A program made the position numbers and the translations under genes. Positions 8,332-17,013 of a DNA stretch of 64,000 nt are shown here, in pieces. This stretch comes from Actinomycetospora termitidis (GTDB taxonomy: Bacteria > Actinomycetota > Actinomycetes > Mycobacteriales > Pseudonocardiaceae), in contig NZ_JASVWF010000003.1 in assembly GCF_030286555.1 (NCBI RefSeq), forward strand, positions 918,267 through 982,266, read 5' to 3'. Numbering within the stretch: the stretch's first letter is position 1; each line of letters begins with the position of its first letter. The notes beneath the pieces are model-generated. The model was given only the letters and a program-made list of their open reading frames with translations. It was not told the DNA's origin and did not search any database.

Positions 8332-9792
8332 ATGACCGACCAGGACCCGTTCGCCCGGACCCCGCAGTCCGGCGAGCCCGCCCACTCCGCCGGCCCGGCC
8401 CCGCGTGACGGGTCCCCCGGCGCCGGAGTGCGCTACGACGACCCGACGACCAACCCCGGCGGCACCGCGACGATGCCGCGCTCCGACCAGCAGTACCCCT
8501 CGGCCGGCTGGAACCAGCCCACCGGGCAGCATTGGGCACCCGGCCCGTCGTCGGGCACCCCGGCCGGGCCTCCGCCGCCCACGAACCAGTGGCCCACCGG
8601 CGGCCCCGGGTCGGGCGGTGGCGGTGGACGGCGTCGGCGCAGCCCCGTCGTGCTCGCGGCCGCCGCCCTCGCCGCGTTGCTCGTCGCCGGGGGCATCGGC
8701 GGGGCGGTCGGCTACGAGGCCGCCTCCGCGGGTGGCTCGGGCACGTCGGTGCTGTCCGGGTCCTCCTCCGACTCCTCGTCCCCCTCGGCCGCCGCGCCCG
8801 CGGGGTCGGTCGAGGCGGTGGCGCAGAAGGTCCTGCCGAGCGTGGTGCAGCTGCGCGGCGCCTCCGGTGAAGGCTCCGGCATCGTCATCTCTGCCGACGG
8901 ACTGATCCTCACGAACGCCCACGTCCTCGAGGCCGGGCAGTCGCAGCAGCCGTCGTCGGGCGGGCTCGGCGGCCTCCTCGGCGGCGCCGCGCCGCAGCAG
9001 CAGGCCGCACCGCAGCTCCAGGCGGTGTTCCAGAACGGGCAGACCGCGCAGGTGCAGGTCGTGGGCACGGACGCGACGGCCGACCTCGCCGTCGTCCGCG
9101 CGGTCGGCGTCTCCGGGCTGACCCCGGTGGAGATCGGCGACTCCTCGCAGCTGCAGGTCGGCCAGGGCGTGGTCGCCGTCGGGTCGCCGCTGGGCCTGTC
9201 CGGCACGGTGACCACCGGCATCGTCTCCGCCCTGAACCGGCCGGTCGTGGCCGGCGGCGAGGGCTCCGGCCAGGCGACCGTCACCGACGCCATCCAGACC
9301 GACGCCGCGATCAACCCGGGCAACTCCGGCGGTGCGCTGGTCGACATGGAGGGCCGCGTCGTCGGCATCACCTCGTCGATCGCCTCGCTCGGCGGCTCCT
9401 CGGGCGGCGGGCAGCAGTCCGGCTCGATCGGCCTCGGGTTCGCCATCCCGATGAACCAGGCCAAGCGCATCGGTGACCAGCTGGCCCAGCAGGGCTTCGC
9501 GACGCAGGCCGTGATGGGCGTCGGCATCGCCCAGACCCAGCAGGGCAGCACCGACTCCGGCGCCATCCTCGGCACCATCGCCCCGGGCGGTCCGGCCGCG
9601 GGCGCCGGACTCGCGCCCGGCGACGTCGTCACGAAGCTGAACGACCGGATCATCGACGACGGCGACGCCCTGGTCGCCGCGGTGCGCACCCAGGAGCCGG
9701 GCTCCCAGGTGACGCTGACGGTGCAGTCGGGCAACGCCGCGCCGCGCCAGGTGCAGGTCACGCTCGGCTCGGAGCGCGCGCCAGGTGCCTGA
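8332..9792 (+). CDS. membrane-anchored HtrA/DegP-type serine protease (S1C) with PDZ domain
   Basis: Predicted 486-residue protease resembling mycobacterial PepD/HtrA proteins. A Pro/Gly-rich cytoplasmic region (1-100) leads to one transmembrane helix (about 106-127) and a low-complexity Ser linker. The trypsin-like domain carries catalytic His197 (TNAHV), Asp251 (TADLAV) and Ser332 (GNSGGA). One PDZ domain spans about residues 395-480 (APGGPAAGAGLAPGDVV). It should act outside the membrane in protein quality control or envelope stress response. A Gln/Pro/Gly-rich insert (about 202-230) sits between His197 and the next strand. It is divergent from the GT2-GtrA gene, with 226 bp between them, and is followed by a long hairpin. 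Confidence 0.92.
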   Translation: MTDQDPFARTPQSGEPAHSAGPAPRDGSPGAGVRYDDPTTNPGGTATMPRSDQQYPSAGWNQPTGQHWAPGPSSGTPAGPPPPTNQWPTGGPGSGGGGGRRRRSPVVLAAAALAALLVAGGIGGAVGYEAASAGGSGTSVLSGSSSDSSSPSAAAPAGSVEAVAQKVLPSVVQLRGASGEGSGIVISADGLILTNAHVLEAGQSQQPSSGGLGGLLGGAAPQQQAAPQLQAVFQNGQTAQVQVVGTDATADLAVVRAVGVSGLTPVEIGDSSQLQVGQGVVAVGSPLGLSGTVTTGIVSALNRPVVAGGEGSGQATVTDAIQTDAAINPGNSGGALVDMEGRVVGITSSIASLGGSSGGGQQSGSIGLGFAIPMNQAKRIGDQLAQQGFATQAVMGVGIAQTQQGSTDSGAILGTIAPGGPAAGAGLAPGDVVTKLNDRIIDDGDALVAAVRTQEPGSQVTLTVQSGNAAPRQVQVTLGSERAPGA

Positions 9793-9794
9793 CG

Positions 9795-9842
9795 GCAGGT
9801 GAGCACTTTTCCGTGTCCTGACACGGAATAGTGCTCACCTGC
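9795..9842. terminator. 23-bp hairpin downstream of htrA
   Basis: An inverted repeat of 23 bp with one mismatch and a 2-nt nominal loop begins 3 nt after the protease stop. Its arms read GCAGGTGAGCACT and AGTGCTCACCTGC, with an inner TTCCGTGTC/GACACGGAA stem. It is far stronger than needed for termination and may belong to a dispersed intergenic repeat family. Confidence 0.8.
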
Positions 9843-9918
9843 GCGCAGCGCACACTCCACCCCGTCTCCACCCCCGGGCCGAGGCGGTCGAGGGCCCCCG
9901 GATCGCAGGGTGGTCGCC

Positions 9919-10560
9919 ATGACCACGACGGAGATCCCCGCACCCGCCCCGGCCTCGTCGACCGGGATGCGCAGCAGCCTGCGCGGCCTGCTCGCCGACG
10001 TCGGGCTGCCGATGGGCACGTACTACGGCCTGCACCTGCTCGGCGTCGGCGACTCGACCGCCCTGCTGGCCGCGACCGTCGCGGCCGGCGTCCGGGTCGG
10101 CGTCGTCGCCCTCCGCACACGGCGCCTCAGCGCCTTCGCCGCGTTGATGCTGGGGGTCTACGCGATCGGGCTCGCGGCCTCGTTCGTCACCGGCGACCCG
10201 CACCTGATGCTGCTCAAGGACTCCGTCGGCACCGCCGTCGTCGGCATCGGCTTCCTGGTCAGCCTGGCCCTGGACCGCCCGCTCCTGCTGGCGGCGATGG
10301 AGGGCATGAACCCCGCGAAGGCGGTCGAGGCCCGGCGGGCGTACGAGGACATGCCGGGCGCCCGGCGCACGATCCGCGGGGTCACGGCACTCTGGGGCGT
10401 GGGCCTGCTCGCCGAGGCGATCCTGCGCATCCCGGTCGTCCTCGCGCTGCCGATCAGCGTCGGCGTCGCGGTGTCCCAGCTGATGACCGTCGTCGTCATC
10501 GTCGGGCTCGTGGTGGTCGGCGGAATCTGGGTACGGACCGCCCGCCGCCGCGCACACTGA
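9919..10560 (+). CDS. VC0807-family integral membrane protein
   Basis: Predicted 213-residue membrane protein with about six hydrophobic helices. The pattern (short soluble N-terminus, GVRVGVVALRTRRLS between early helices, a central DSVGTAVVGIGFLVSL helix, then LWGVGLLAEAILRIPVVLALP) matches the VC0807-like/septation-protein-A-like family of uncharacterised actinobacterial proteins. No enzymatic motif is visible. An ATG at 9919 is preferred over the GTG at 9910. The next gene starts 5 bp after its stop, so the two are probably co-transcribed. The function is unknown. Confidence 0.7.
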   Translation: MTTTEIPAPAPASSTGMRSSLRGLLADVGLPMGTYYGLHLLGVGDSTALLAATVAAGVRVGVVALRTRRLSAFAALMLGVYAIGLAASFVTGDPHLMLLKDSVGTAVVGIGFLVSLALDRPLLLAAMEGMNPAKAVEARRAYEDMPGARRTIRGVTALWGVGLLAEAILRIPVVLALPISVGVAVSQLMTVVVIVGLVVVGGIWVRTARRRAH

Positions 10561-10565
10561 CCGTC

Positions 10566-11108
10566 GTGGCCTTCGACGAGCGCGCCCTGGTCCGCGGCCC
10601 ACAGCCCGCCGTCCCCGAGATCGTTCCCTATGACGACGGGTGGCCCGACCGCTTCGAGCAGCATCGACGCCGCATCGCCGTCGCCCTCGGGTCCCGGGCG
10701 CACGAGGTGGAGCACATCGGCTCGACCTCGGTGCCCGGGCTCGGCGCCAAGGACGTCGTCGACGTGCTGGTGGTGCTCGACGATCCCGACGACGAGGCCG
10801 CCTACCTGACCGACCTGGAGCGCGCCGGGTACGAGCTCCGGGTCCGCGAACCGGGGCACCGGGCCCTGCGGGAGACGTCCGGACGGCGGGTCAACGTGCA
10901 CTGCTACGCCGCGGGCGACGACGAGATCACGAAGTACCGGCTGCTGCGCGAGCACCTCCGCGCTCACGAGGACGCCCGCCGCACCTACGAGGACGCCAAG
11001 CGTGCCCTCGCGGGCCGGGAATGGCCGGACATGAACCACTACGCCGAGGCCAAGGGCCCGACGATCCACCGGCTCCTCCGCGAGGCCGGCTGGACGGGAG
11101 CCCTGTAG
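10566..11108 (+). CDS. GrpB (UPF0157) nucleotidyltransferase-fold protein
   Basis: Predicted 180-residue soluble protein of the GrpB/UPF0157 family, which has a minimal nucleotidyltransferase fold. The diagnostic HIGSTSVPGLGAKDVVDV block (about residues 44-61) holds the GS motif and the acidic residue expected in the active site. The later NVHCYAAGDDE and EYAEAKGP-like C-terminal segment (HYAEAKGPTI) are also typical. Some family members are linked to dephospho-CoA kinase or antibiotic modification, but the substrate here is unknown. The GTG at 10566 was chosen because it directly follows the upstream stop. Confidence 0.8.
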   Translation: MAFDERALVRGPQPAVPEIVPYDDGWPDRFEQHRRRIAVALGSRAHEVEHIGSTSVPGLGAKDVVDVLVVLDDPDDEAAYLTDLERAGYELRVREPGHRALRETSGRRVNVHCYAAGDDEITKYRLLREHLRAHEDARRTYEDAKRALAGREWPDMNHYAEAKGPTIHRLLREAGWTGAL

Positions 11109-11205
11109 CAGAACCGGTGCCGCGACGGCAGGGCTGGACGGAACCGGACATTCGCGCGACTGTGATCGGCACCACCACCCGCCCCGCCGGCCCCGGAGCG
11201 CGCCC

Positions 11206-13561
11206 GTGACGCAGACCAGCACCCCCTTCGTCGGACAGAGCCTGCCGCGCCGGGAGGACGAGGCCCTCATCACCGGCCGCGGCACCTGGACCGACGACAT
11301 CTCCCCGCCCGGCGTCCTGCACCTGGCCGTCGTGCGCAGCGACGTCGCGCACGGCCGGATCCGCTCCGTCGACGCGACCCGGGCCCGGGAGCACCCCGGT
11401 GTCGCCGCCGTGTTCACCGGCGCCGACCTCGCGGGCGAGTTCGCGGCGGGGATCCCCTGCGGCTGGCCGGTCACCGAGGACATCCTCGTGCCCGACCACC
11501 CGCCGCTCGCCGTCGAGGAGGTCAACCACGTCGGCGACGGGCTCGCGGTCGTGCTCGCCACCTCCGCCGCGGCCGCCCGCGACGCGGCCGAGCTGGTGGA
11601 GGTCGATCTCGAGGAGCTCCCCGCGGTCGTCGACGTCGAGGCGGCCCTGGAGCCCGGCGCCCCGCTGGTGCACGAGCAGTTCGGCACGAACCACTGCTAC
11701 ACGTGGCCGCTCGCGGTCGGGGACGTCGACGCCGCCTTCGCGCAGGCCGACGTCGTCGTCGAGGGCCGCTACGTCCAGCAGCGGGTGCTCGCGTCCCCGA
11801 TGGAGCCGAGAGCCGTCGTCGTCACCCCGGACGCGTACGGCGGCGGGTTCACCCTCCACACGTCCACCCAGGTGCCGCACTTCGTCCGCGACATCCTCGC
11901 CGCGATCTGCGGTGTCTCGGACACCAAGCTCCGGGTGGTCGCCCCGGACGTCGGCGGCGGCTTCGGCGCGAAGCTCAACGTGTACGCCGAGGAGGCGTTG
12001 GCGCTCGTCCTCGCGCGGCGGCTCCGGAAGCCCGTGAAGTGGACCGAGACCCGCTCCGAGCACCACGTCGCCACGACGCACGGGCGCGGGCAGGTCCAGC
12101 ACCTCACCATCGGCGCCACCCGCGACGGCCGCATCCTCGGGATGCGGATCCGGCTGCTCGCCGACATGGGCGCCTACCTGCAGCTCCTGACGCCGGGCAT
12201 CGCCGTCTTCGGGGCGTTCACCTACTGCGGGCTCTACGACTTCGGCGCCTACGACTTCGAGTGCCGCGGCGTGTTCACCAACCTCACGCCGACCGACGCC
12301 TACCGCGGCGCCGGGCGCTCCGAGGCCGCCTACGCCCACGAGCGGATCCTCGACGACCTCGCGCGGGCGCTGGAGATGGACCCGGCCGAGCTGCGGCTGC
12401 GGAACCTGCACCCGAAGTTCGACGAGCCGCGCACCGTGCCGTCCGGGGTCATGTACGACTCCGGCGACTACGAGCCCTGCATGCGGCGCGCGCTGGAGCT
12501 GGTCGACTACGACGGTCTGCGGGCCGAGCAGGCCGAACGCCGGCGTCGCGGCGACCACGTCGAGCTCGGCGTCGGGATCGGGAACTTCACCGAGTCCGGT
12601 GGGCTGTCGCCCTCCAAGGTCGCCGCCGGGGTGCGGCTGCAGTCCGGCGGCTGGGAGGCCGCGACGGTCCGCATGACGACGGCGGGTCGGGCCGAGGTGG
12701 TCACCGGCACCAGCCCGCACGGGCAGGGCCACGAGACCGCGTGGGCGCAGATCACGGCGGACTCGCTGGGGATCGACCCGGCGGACGTCGAGGTCCTGCA
12801 CTCGGACACCATGATCGCGCCGTTCGGCCGGGACACCTACGGGTCGCGCAGCCTCGCCGTCGGCGGCAGTGCGGTGTACGGCGCGGCGGAGAAGGTCGTC
12901 GCGAAGGCGAAGCTCCTCGCCGCACACCTGCTCGAGGCGGACCCGGCCGACGTGGAGTTCGCCGCGGGCACCTTCTCGGTGCGCGGGACCGGGGGCGGCG
13001 GGATCACCATCCAGGAGGTCGCGGGCGCGGCCTCGCTCGCCGCCGACCTGCCCGAGGGCATGGAACCCAACCTCACCGCCGACCACAACTTCGACCCGCC
13101 GAACTTCACCTGGCCGTTCGGCACGCACGTGTGCGTGGTCGAGGTCGACACCGAGACCGGCTTCACGACGGTTCGTCGCCGTCGACGACTGCGGCCGGAT
13201 CGTCAACCCGACGATCGTCGACGGGCAGCTGCACGGCGGGATCGCGCAGGGCATCGCCCAGGCCCTCTACGAGCACGCGACCTACGACGAGGCCGGGCAG
13301 CCGACCACGGCCACCCTCGCCGACTACGCCGTCCCCGCCGCCAGCGACCTGCCCGGCTTCGACCTCGAGCAGCGGGTGACGCTCTCACCGACCAACCCGC
13401 TGGGCGCGAAGGGGATCGGGGAGTCCGGGGCGATCGGGAGCTCACCCGCCGTCGTGAACGCGGTGATCGACGCCCTCGCCGCGCGCGGGGTGACCCACCT
13501 GGACATGCCCGTGACCCCGCAACGGGTCTGGCGGGCGCTGCACGGGACAGGAGTGGCCTAG
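11206..13561 (+). pseudogene. xanthine dehydrogenase/aldehyde oxidase-type molybdenum subunit, frameshifted
   Basis: Large molybdopterin-binding subunit of a molybdenum hydroxylase. From the GTG at 11206 the protein shows the a/b-hammerhead domain (about 20-130) and Mo-cofactor domains with PDVGGGFGAKL. AYRGAGR (residues 365-371) is the signature of form II CoxL-like proteins rather than true CO dehydrogenase. Between 13165 and 13171 the frame breaks: TGFT continues as RFVAVDDCGRI only in the +1 frame, ending at the TAG at 13561. About three family residues are missing at the junction, consistent with an 8-bp deletion between CGG repeats. No FAD or iron-sulphur subunit is adjacent. Either a recent pseudogene or a sequence error; intact, it would lead the Pxp operon. 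Confidence 0.82.
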
Positions 13562-14446
13562 ATGGAGACGCGGTACGACCACGGGGGCGACGAGTTCGTC
13601 TACGTCGAGATCGACGCGGCGATGAGCCTGCCGGCGCACTTCACGTCCCTGGCGATCACCCGGCAGCTGGCCGCCGAGGCGATCGACGGCGTGGAGGAGA
13701 TCTGCCCGTCGAACGCGTCCTACATGGTGCGCGTCGACCCGGACCGCATCCACCCGCGCGACCTGGTCCGGGAGCTGCAGCGCATCGAGTCCGAGGTCGG
13801 GGCCGGGGACGACGACTTCACCGTCGAGACCCGGATCGTCGACGTGCCGATCATGCTGAACGACCCGTGGACCCACGAGGTCCTCATGCGCTTCCGGGAC
13901 CGGCACCAGGACCCGACCGGCACCGACCTGGACTACGGCGCCCGGATCAACGGCTACGACAGCACCGACGCGTTCGTCGACGCGCTCGCCTCCTCGCCGT
14001 ACCTGGTGACGATGATGGGCTTCGTCCCCGGGCTGCCGTGGTGCTTCCAGCTTGTGCCGCGGGAGCGTCAGGTCGAGGTGCCGAAGTACGTCCGGCCCCG
14101 GACGGAGACCCCGGAACGCGCATTCGGGTTCGGGGGCGCGTTCGCGGTGATCTACCCGGTCAAGGGCGCGGGCGGCTACCAGCTCTTCGGCTCCGCGCCC
14201 GCCCCGATCTTCGACGCCGCGATGGAGCAGCCGGACTTCGCCGAGCAGGACTCCGTGGTGTTCTTCCGGCACGGCGACGTCATCAACTTCCGCCGGGTCG
14301 ACGAGGCGGGGTACGACGAGGTCCGCGAGCAGGTGGCGGACAAGCAGTGGCGCTACCGGACGGCGCCGGTCGAGTTCTCGCCGCGCCGCTTCCTCGACGA
14401 TCCCGACGGCACGAACGCCGCGATGCTGGAGGGCCTGTACTCGTGA
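13562..14446 (+). CDS. pxpB: 5-oxoprolinase subunit B / KipI family (CT_C_D domain)
   Basis: Predicted 294-residue protein of the carboxyltransferase subdomain C/D family (KipI, allophanate hydrolase subunit 1, PxpB). Diagnostic motifs are MMGFVPGLPW, with the downstream basic VPRERQVEVPKY segment, and the VIYPVKGAGGYQLFG block. With PxpC and PxpA the family forms an ATP-dependent 5-oxoprolinase that opens the lactam ring of pyroglutamate. Related proteins act in urea-amidolyase. The N-terminal extension is slightly long and acidic. Its ATG follows the upstream TAG directly, and its end overlaps pxpC by 4 bp. Confidence 0.85.
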   Translation: METRYDHGGDEFVYVEIDAAMSLPAHFTSLAITRQLAAEAIDGVEEICPSNASYMVRVDPDRIHPRDLVRELQRIESEVGAGDDDFTVETRIVDVPIMLNDPWTHEVLMRFRDRHQDPTGTDLDYGARINGYDSTDAFVDALASSPYLVTMMGFVPGLPWCFQLVPRERQVEVPKYVRPRTETPERAFGFGGAFAVIYPVKGAGGYQLFGSAPAPIFDAAMEQPDFAEQDSVVFFRHGDVINFRRVDEAGYDEVREQVADKQWRYRTAPVEFSPRRFLDDPDGTNAAMLEGLYS

Positions 14447-15414
14447 GCATCCTCGTGCACGACCCGGGACTCGAGACGACGGTGCAGGACACCGGACGGT
14501 TCGGCCACTACGCGATCGGTTTCCCGCCCTCGGGCGCGCTGGACTCGTTCGCCTACCACGTCGGGAACGCCCTGGTCGGCAATGCACCCGGTGCTGCGGC
14601 CCTGGAGGCGGTCTACCTCGGGCCGACGCTCGAGTTCACGGCCGACACCGTGATCGCCGTGACCGGCGCGGACATCCCCGCCACGCTCGACGGCGAGGTG
14701 ATCCCGCTGTGGGAGTCGGTGGCGGTGCGGGCCGGGCAGACCCTGGCGTTCGGGCAGCTGGCCGGGGGCGCGCGCCCCTACGTCGCGGTCGCGGGCGGCA
14801 TCGACGTGCCGGAGGTCTACGGCAGCCGCTCGACCTACACCCTCGTCGGGATGGGCGGGTTCGCCGGCCGCGGTCTCGCGGCGGGCGACGAGCTCGCCCT
14901 CGGCGACGACGCGGTCGCACCGCGGGCCGGACGACGGGTGCCCGACGACGCCGTCCCGGTCCATCCCGAGGTCGCGGAGCTGCGCCTACTGGTCGGGCTG
15001 CACAGCTACCGGCTGACCCCGGACAGCCTGGAGCGGTTCACCGACACGGCGTGGAAGGTCACCCCGGACGCGAACCGCGTCGGCTACCGGTACCGCGGCG
15101 CGGAGCTCGAGTTCGTGCCGCGCGAGCAGCCCTTCGGCGCCGGCAGCGACCCCGCGAACGTCACCGACTGCGGCTACCCCGTCGGGTCGGTGCAGGTGCC
15201 GGGCGGCGTCGAGCCGATCGTCCTGCTCCAGGACGCGGTCACCGGGGGCGGCTACGCGACGCTGGGCACCGTCGTCTCCGTGGACCGCGACCGGCTCGCC
15301 CAGACCAAGACCGGCGACCGCACCCGCTTCGTCCCCGTCGACCTCGACGAGGCCCTGGCCATCCGCCACGACCGGACCGCGCAGCTCGAGCGTCTCCGGT
15401 CCGACCTGAGCTGA
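14443..15414 (+). CDS. pxpC: 5-oxoprolinase subunit C / KipA family (CT_A_B domain)
   Basis: Predicted 323-residue protein of the biotin-dependent carboxyltransferase A/B family (KipA, allophanate hydrolase subunit 2, PxpC). The opening DPGLETTVQDTGRFG-type motif, SGALDSFAYHVGN, YVAVAGGIDVP and GSRSTY are all family landmarks. In canonical systems it pairs with PxpB to catalyse ATP-dependent cleavage of 5-oxoproline. The GTG start overlaps the pxpB stop by 4 bp. The following biotin carrier and carboxylase genes keep open the alternative that this pair is the carboxyltransferase half of a biotin enzyme. Confidence 0.87.
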   Translation: MSILVHDPGLETTVQDTGRFGHYAIGFPPSGALDSFAYHVGNALVGNAPGAAALEAVYLGPTLEFTADTVIAVTGADIPATLDGEVIPLWESVAVRAGQTLAFGQLAGGARPYVAVAGGIDVPEVYGSRSTYTLVGMGGFAGRGLAAGDELALGDDAVAPRAGRRVPDDAVPVHPEVAELRLLVGLHSYRLTPDSLERFTDTAWKVTPDANRVGYRYRGAELEFVPREQPFGAGSDPANVTDCGYPVGSVQVPGGVEPIVLLQDAVTGGGYATLGTVVSVDRDRLAQTKTGDRTRFVPVDLDEALAIRHDRTAQLERLRSDLS

Positions 15415-15427
15415 GGAGAGCGCACCC

Positions 15428-15667
15428 ATGGGACACACCATCGCCGCGCGGACGCCGGGCGTCTTCTACCGGCGGCCCTCCCCCGACGCCGACCCGTACG
15501 TCGCCGACGGCGCCACGGTGGCCGAGGGCGACGTCATCGGTCTGATCGAGGTGATGAAGACCTTCCGCGAGGTGAAGGCCGACGCCGCCGGGACGATCGC
15601 GCGCTGGCACGTGGACAACGAAGACGAGGTGTCGATCGGCCAGGAGCTGGTGGAGATCGACCCGTGA
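15428..15667 (+). CDS. accB: biotin carboxyl carrier protein
   Basis: Predicted 79-residue single-domain biotinyl carrier. The biotin acceptor is Lys44 in EVMKTF, the usual EAMKM/EVMK context, and flanking Val/Gly-rich strands complete a flattened barrel. It lacks the long N-terminal helix and linker of E. coli AccB, as often seen in carriers encoded beside pxpBC. GGAGAG lies about 9 nt upstream of the ATG. The stop overlaps the GTG of the biotin carboxylase. It should carry carboxybiotin between that enzyme and a carboxyltransferase. Confidence 0.9.
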   Translation: MGHTIAARTPGVFYRRPSPDADPYVADGATVAEGDVIGLIEVMKTFREVKADAAGTIARWHVDNEDEVSIGQELVEIDP

Positions 15668-17013
15668 GTCCCCTCCGGTCCGTCCTCGTCGCCAACCGCG
15701 GCGAGATCGCGGTGCGGGTGATCCGCGCGTGCCGGGACCTGGGGCTCGCGGCCGTCGCGGTGTACTCCGACGCCGACGCGTCCGCCGCGCACGTCCGGCA
15801 CGCCGACTCCGCGGTGCACCTCGGGAAGTCCTCGGCCTCGAAGAGCTACCTCAACGTCGAGGCCCTCCTCGCGGCCGCGCGGGAGTCCGGCGCGGACGCG
15901 GTCCACCCGGGCTACGGCTTCCTCTCCGAGAACGCCGCCTTCGCCCGGGCGGTGGCCGACGCCGGGCTGACGTGGGTCGGGCCGTCCGCCGACGTCATCG
16001 AGCGGATGGGCGACAAGGCGACCGCCCGGGCCACGGCCGAGGCGGCGGGGGTGCCCGTCGTCCCCGGCAGCGGCGTCGTCGCGTCGGTCGACGAGGCGGT
16101 CGCGGCCGCCGCGGAGGTCGGCTACCCGGTGCTGGTGAAGGCGTCGGCCGGCGGAGGCGGGCGGGGCATCCGCCCGGCGGCCGACGACGACGAGCTGCGG
16201 CGCGTCGTCGACGAGGCGCGGCGCGAGGCGGCCTCCGCGTTCGGCTCCGACGCGGTCTACGTCGAGCGCGCCCTGCAGCACCCCAAGCACGTGGAGGTGC
16301 AGGTCCTGGCCGACGCCCACGGCGGGGTCGTGCACGTCGGCGAGCGCGACTGCTCGCTGCAGCGACGCCGGCAGAAGCTGCTCGAGGAGGCCCCCGCACC
16401 CGGGCTCGACCTGGCGCTGCGCGAGCGCATGTGCGCCGCGGCGGCCGACCTGGCGCGGGAGGTCGGCTACGTCGGCGCCGGGACCGTCGAGTTCCTCGTG
16501 GAGGACGGGGAGTTCTTCTTCATCGAGATGAACACCCGCATCCAGGTCGAGCACCCGGTGTCCGAGCTGGTCACCGGCGTCGACCTGGTCGTCGAGCAGC
16601 TGCGGGTCGCGGCGGGCGAGCCGCTGTCGGTGGCCCAGGACGACGTCGTCGTGCGGGGCGCCGCGTTCGAGTTCCGGGTGAACGCCGAGGACCCGGACGA
16701 CGACTTCCTGCCCACCCCCGGCGAGATCACCGCGCTCGAGCTGCCGGGCGGGCCCGGGGTGCGGGTGGACACCGCGCTCGCCGTCGGCGACGTCATCCCG
16801 CCGTTCTACGACTCGATGGTCGCGAAGCTGTGCGTCTGGGGGCCCGACCGGGCCACCGCCCTGGCCCGGGCCCGGCGCGCCCTCGCAGAGTACCGGGTGG
16901 AGGGCGTCCCGACGACGCTCGGGCTGCACCGGCGCCTGGTCGACGAGCCCGCGCTCGTCGACGGCACCCACGACATCACGAGCCTGGAGCAGATCCTCGC
17001 TCAGATCAGCTGA
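15664..17013 (+). CDS. accC: biotin carboxylase
   Basis: Predicted 449-residue ATP-grasp biotin carboxylase, which carboxylates the biotin of the adjacent carrier using ATP and bicarbonate. Landmarks are the N-terminal VLVANRGEIAVRV, HPGYGFLSENA, the glycine loop KASAGGGGRG, GERDCSLQRR and the catalytic EMNTRIQVEHPV. The length matches free-standing AccC proteins. The GTG start overlaps accB by 4 bp. No accD-type carboxyltransferase is nearby, which points to PxpB/PxpC as its partner. The last 13 bp overlap the convergent pxpA. Confidence 0.93.
   Translation: MSPLRSVLVANRGEIAVRVIRACRDLGLAAVAVYSDADASAAHVRHADSAVHLGKSSASKSYLNVEALLAAARESGADAVHPGYGFLSENAAFARAVADAGLTWVGPSADVIERMGDKATARATAEAAGVPVVPGSGVVASVDEAVAAAAEVGYPVLVKASAGGGGRGIRPAADDDELRRVVDEARREAASAFGSDAVYVERALQHPKHVEVQVLADAHGGVVHVGERDCSLQRRRQKLLEEAPAPGLDLALRERMCAAAADLAREVGYVGAGTVEFLVEDGEFFFIEMNTRIQVEHPVSELVTGVDLVVEQLRVAAGEPLSVAQDDVVVRGAAFEFRVNAEDPDDDFLPTPGEITALELPGGPGVRVDTALAVGDVIPPFYDSMVAKLCVWGPDRATALARARRALAEYRVEGVPTTLGLHRRLVDEPALVDGTHDITSLEQILAQIS

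Noticed and set aside
11206..13561. Carbon monoxide dehydrogenase large subunit
   Set aside because: The active-site motif is AYRGAGR, not the AYXCSFR of form I CO dehydrogenase, and coxM/coxS are absent.
13562..15414. Allophanate hydrolase (urea amidolyase) subunits
   Set aside because: The presence of pxpA nearby and absence of a urea carboxylase-amidase favour the Pxp assignment, though biotin genes keep some doubt.
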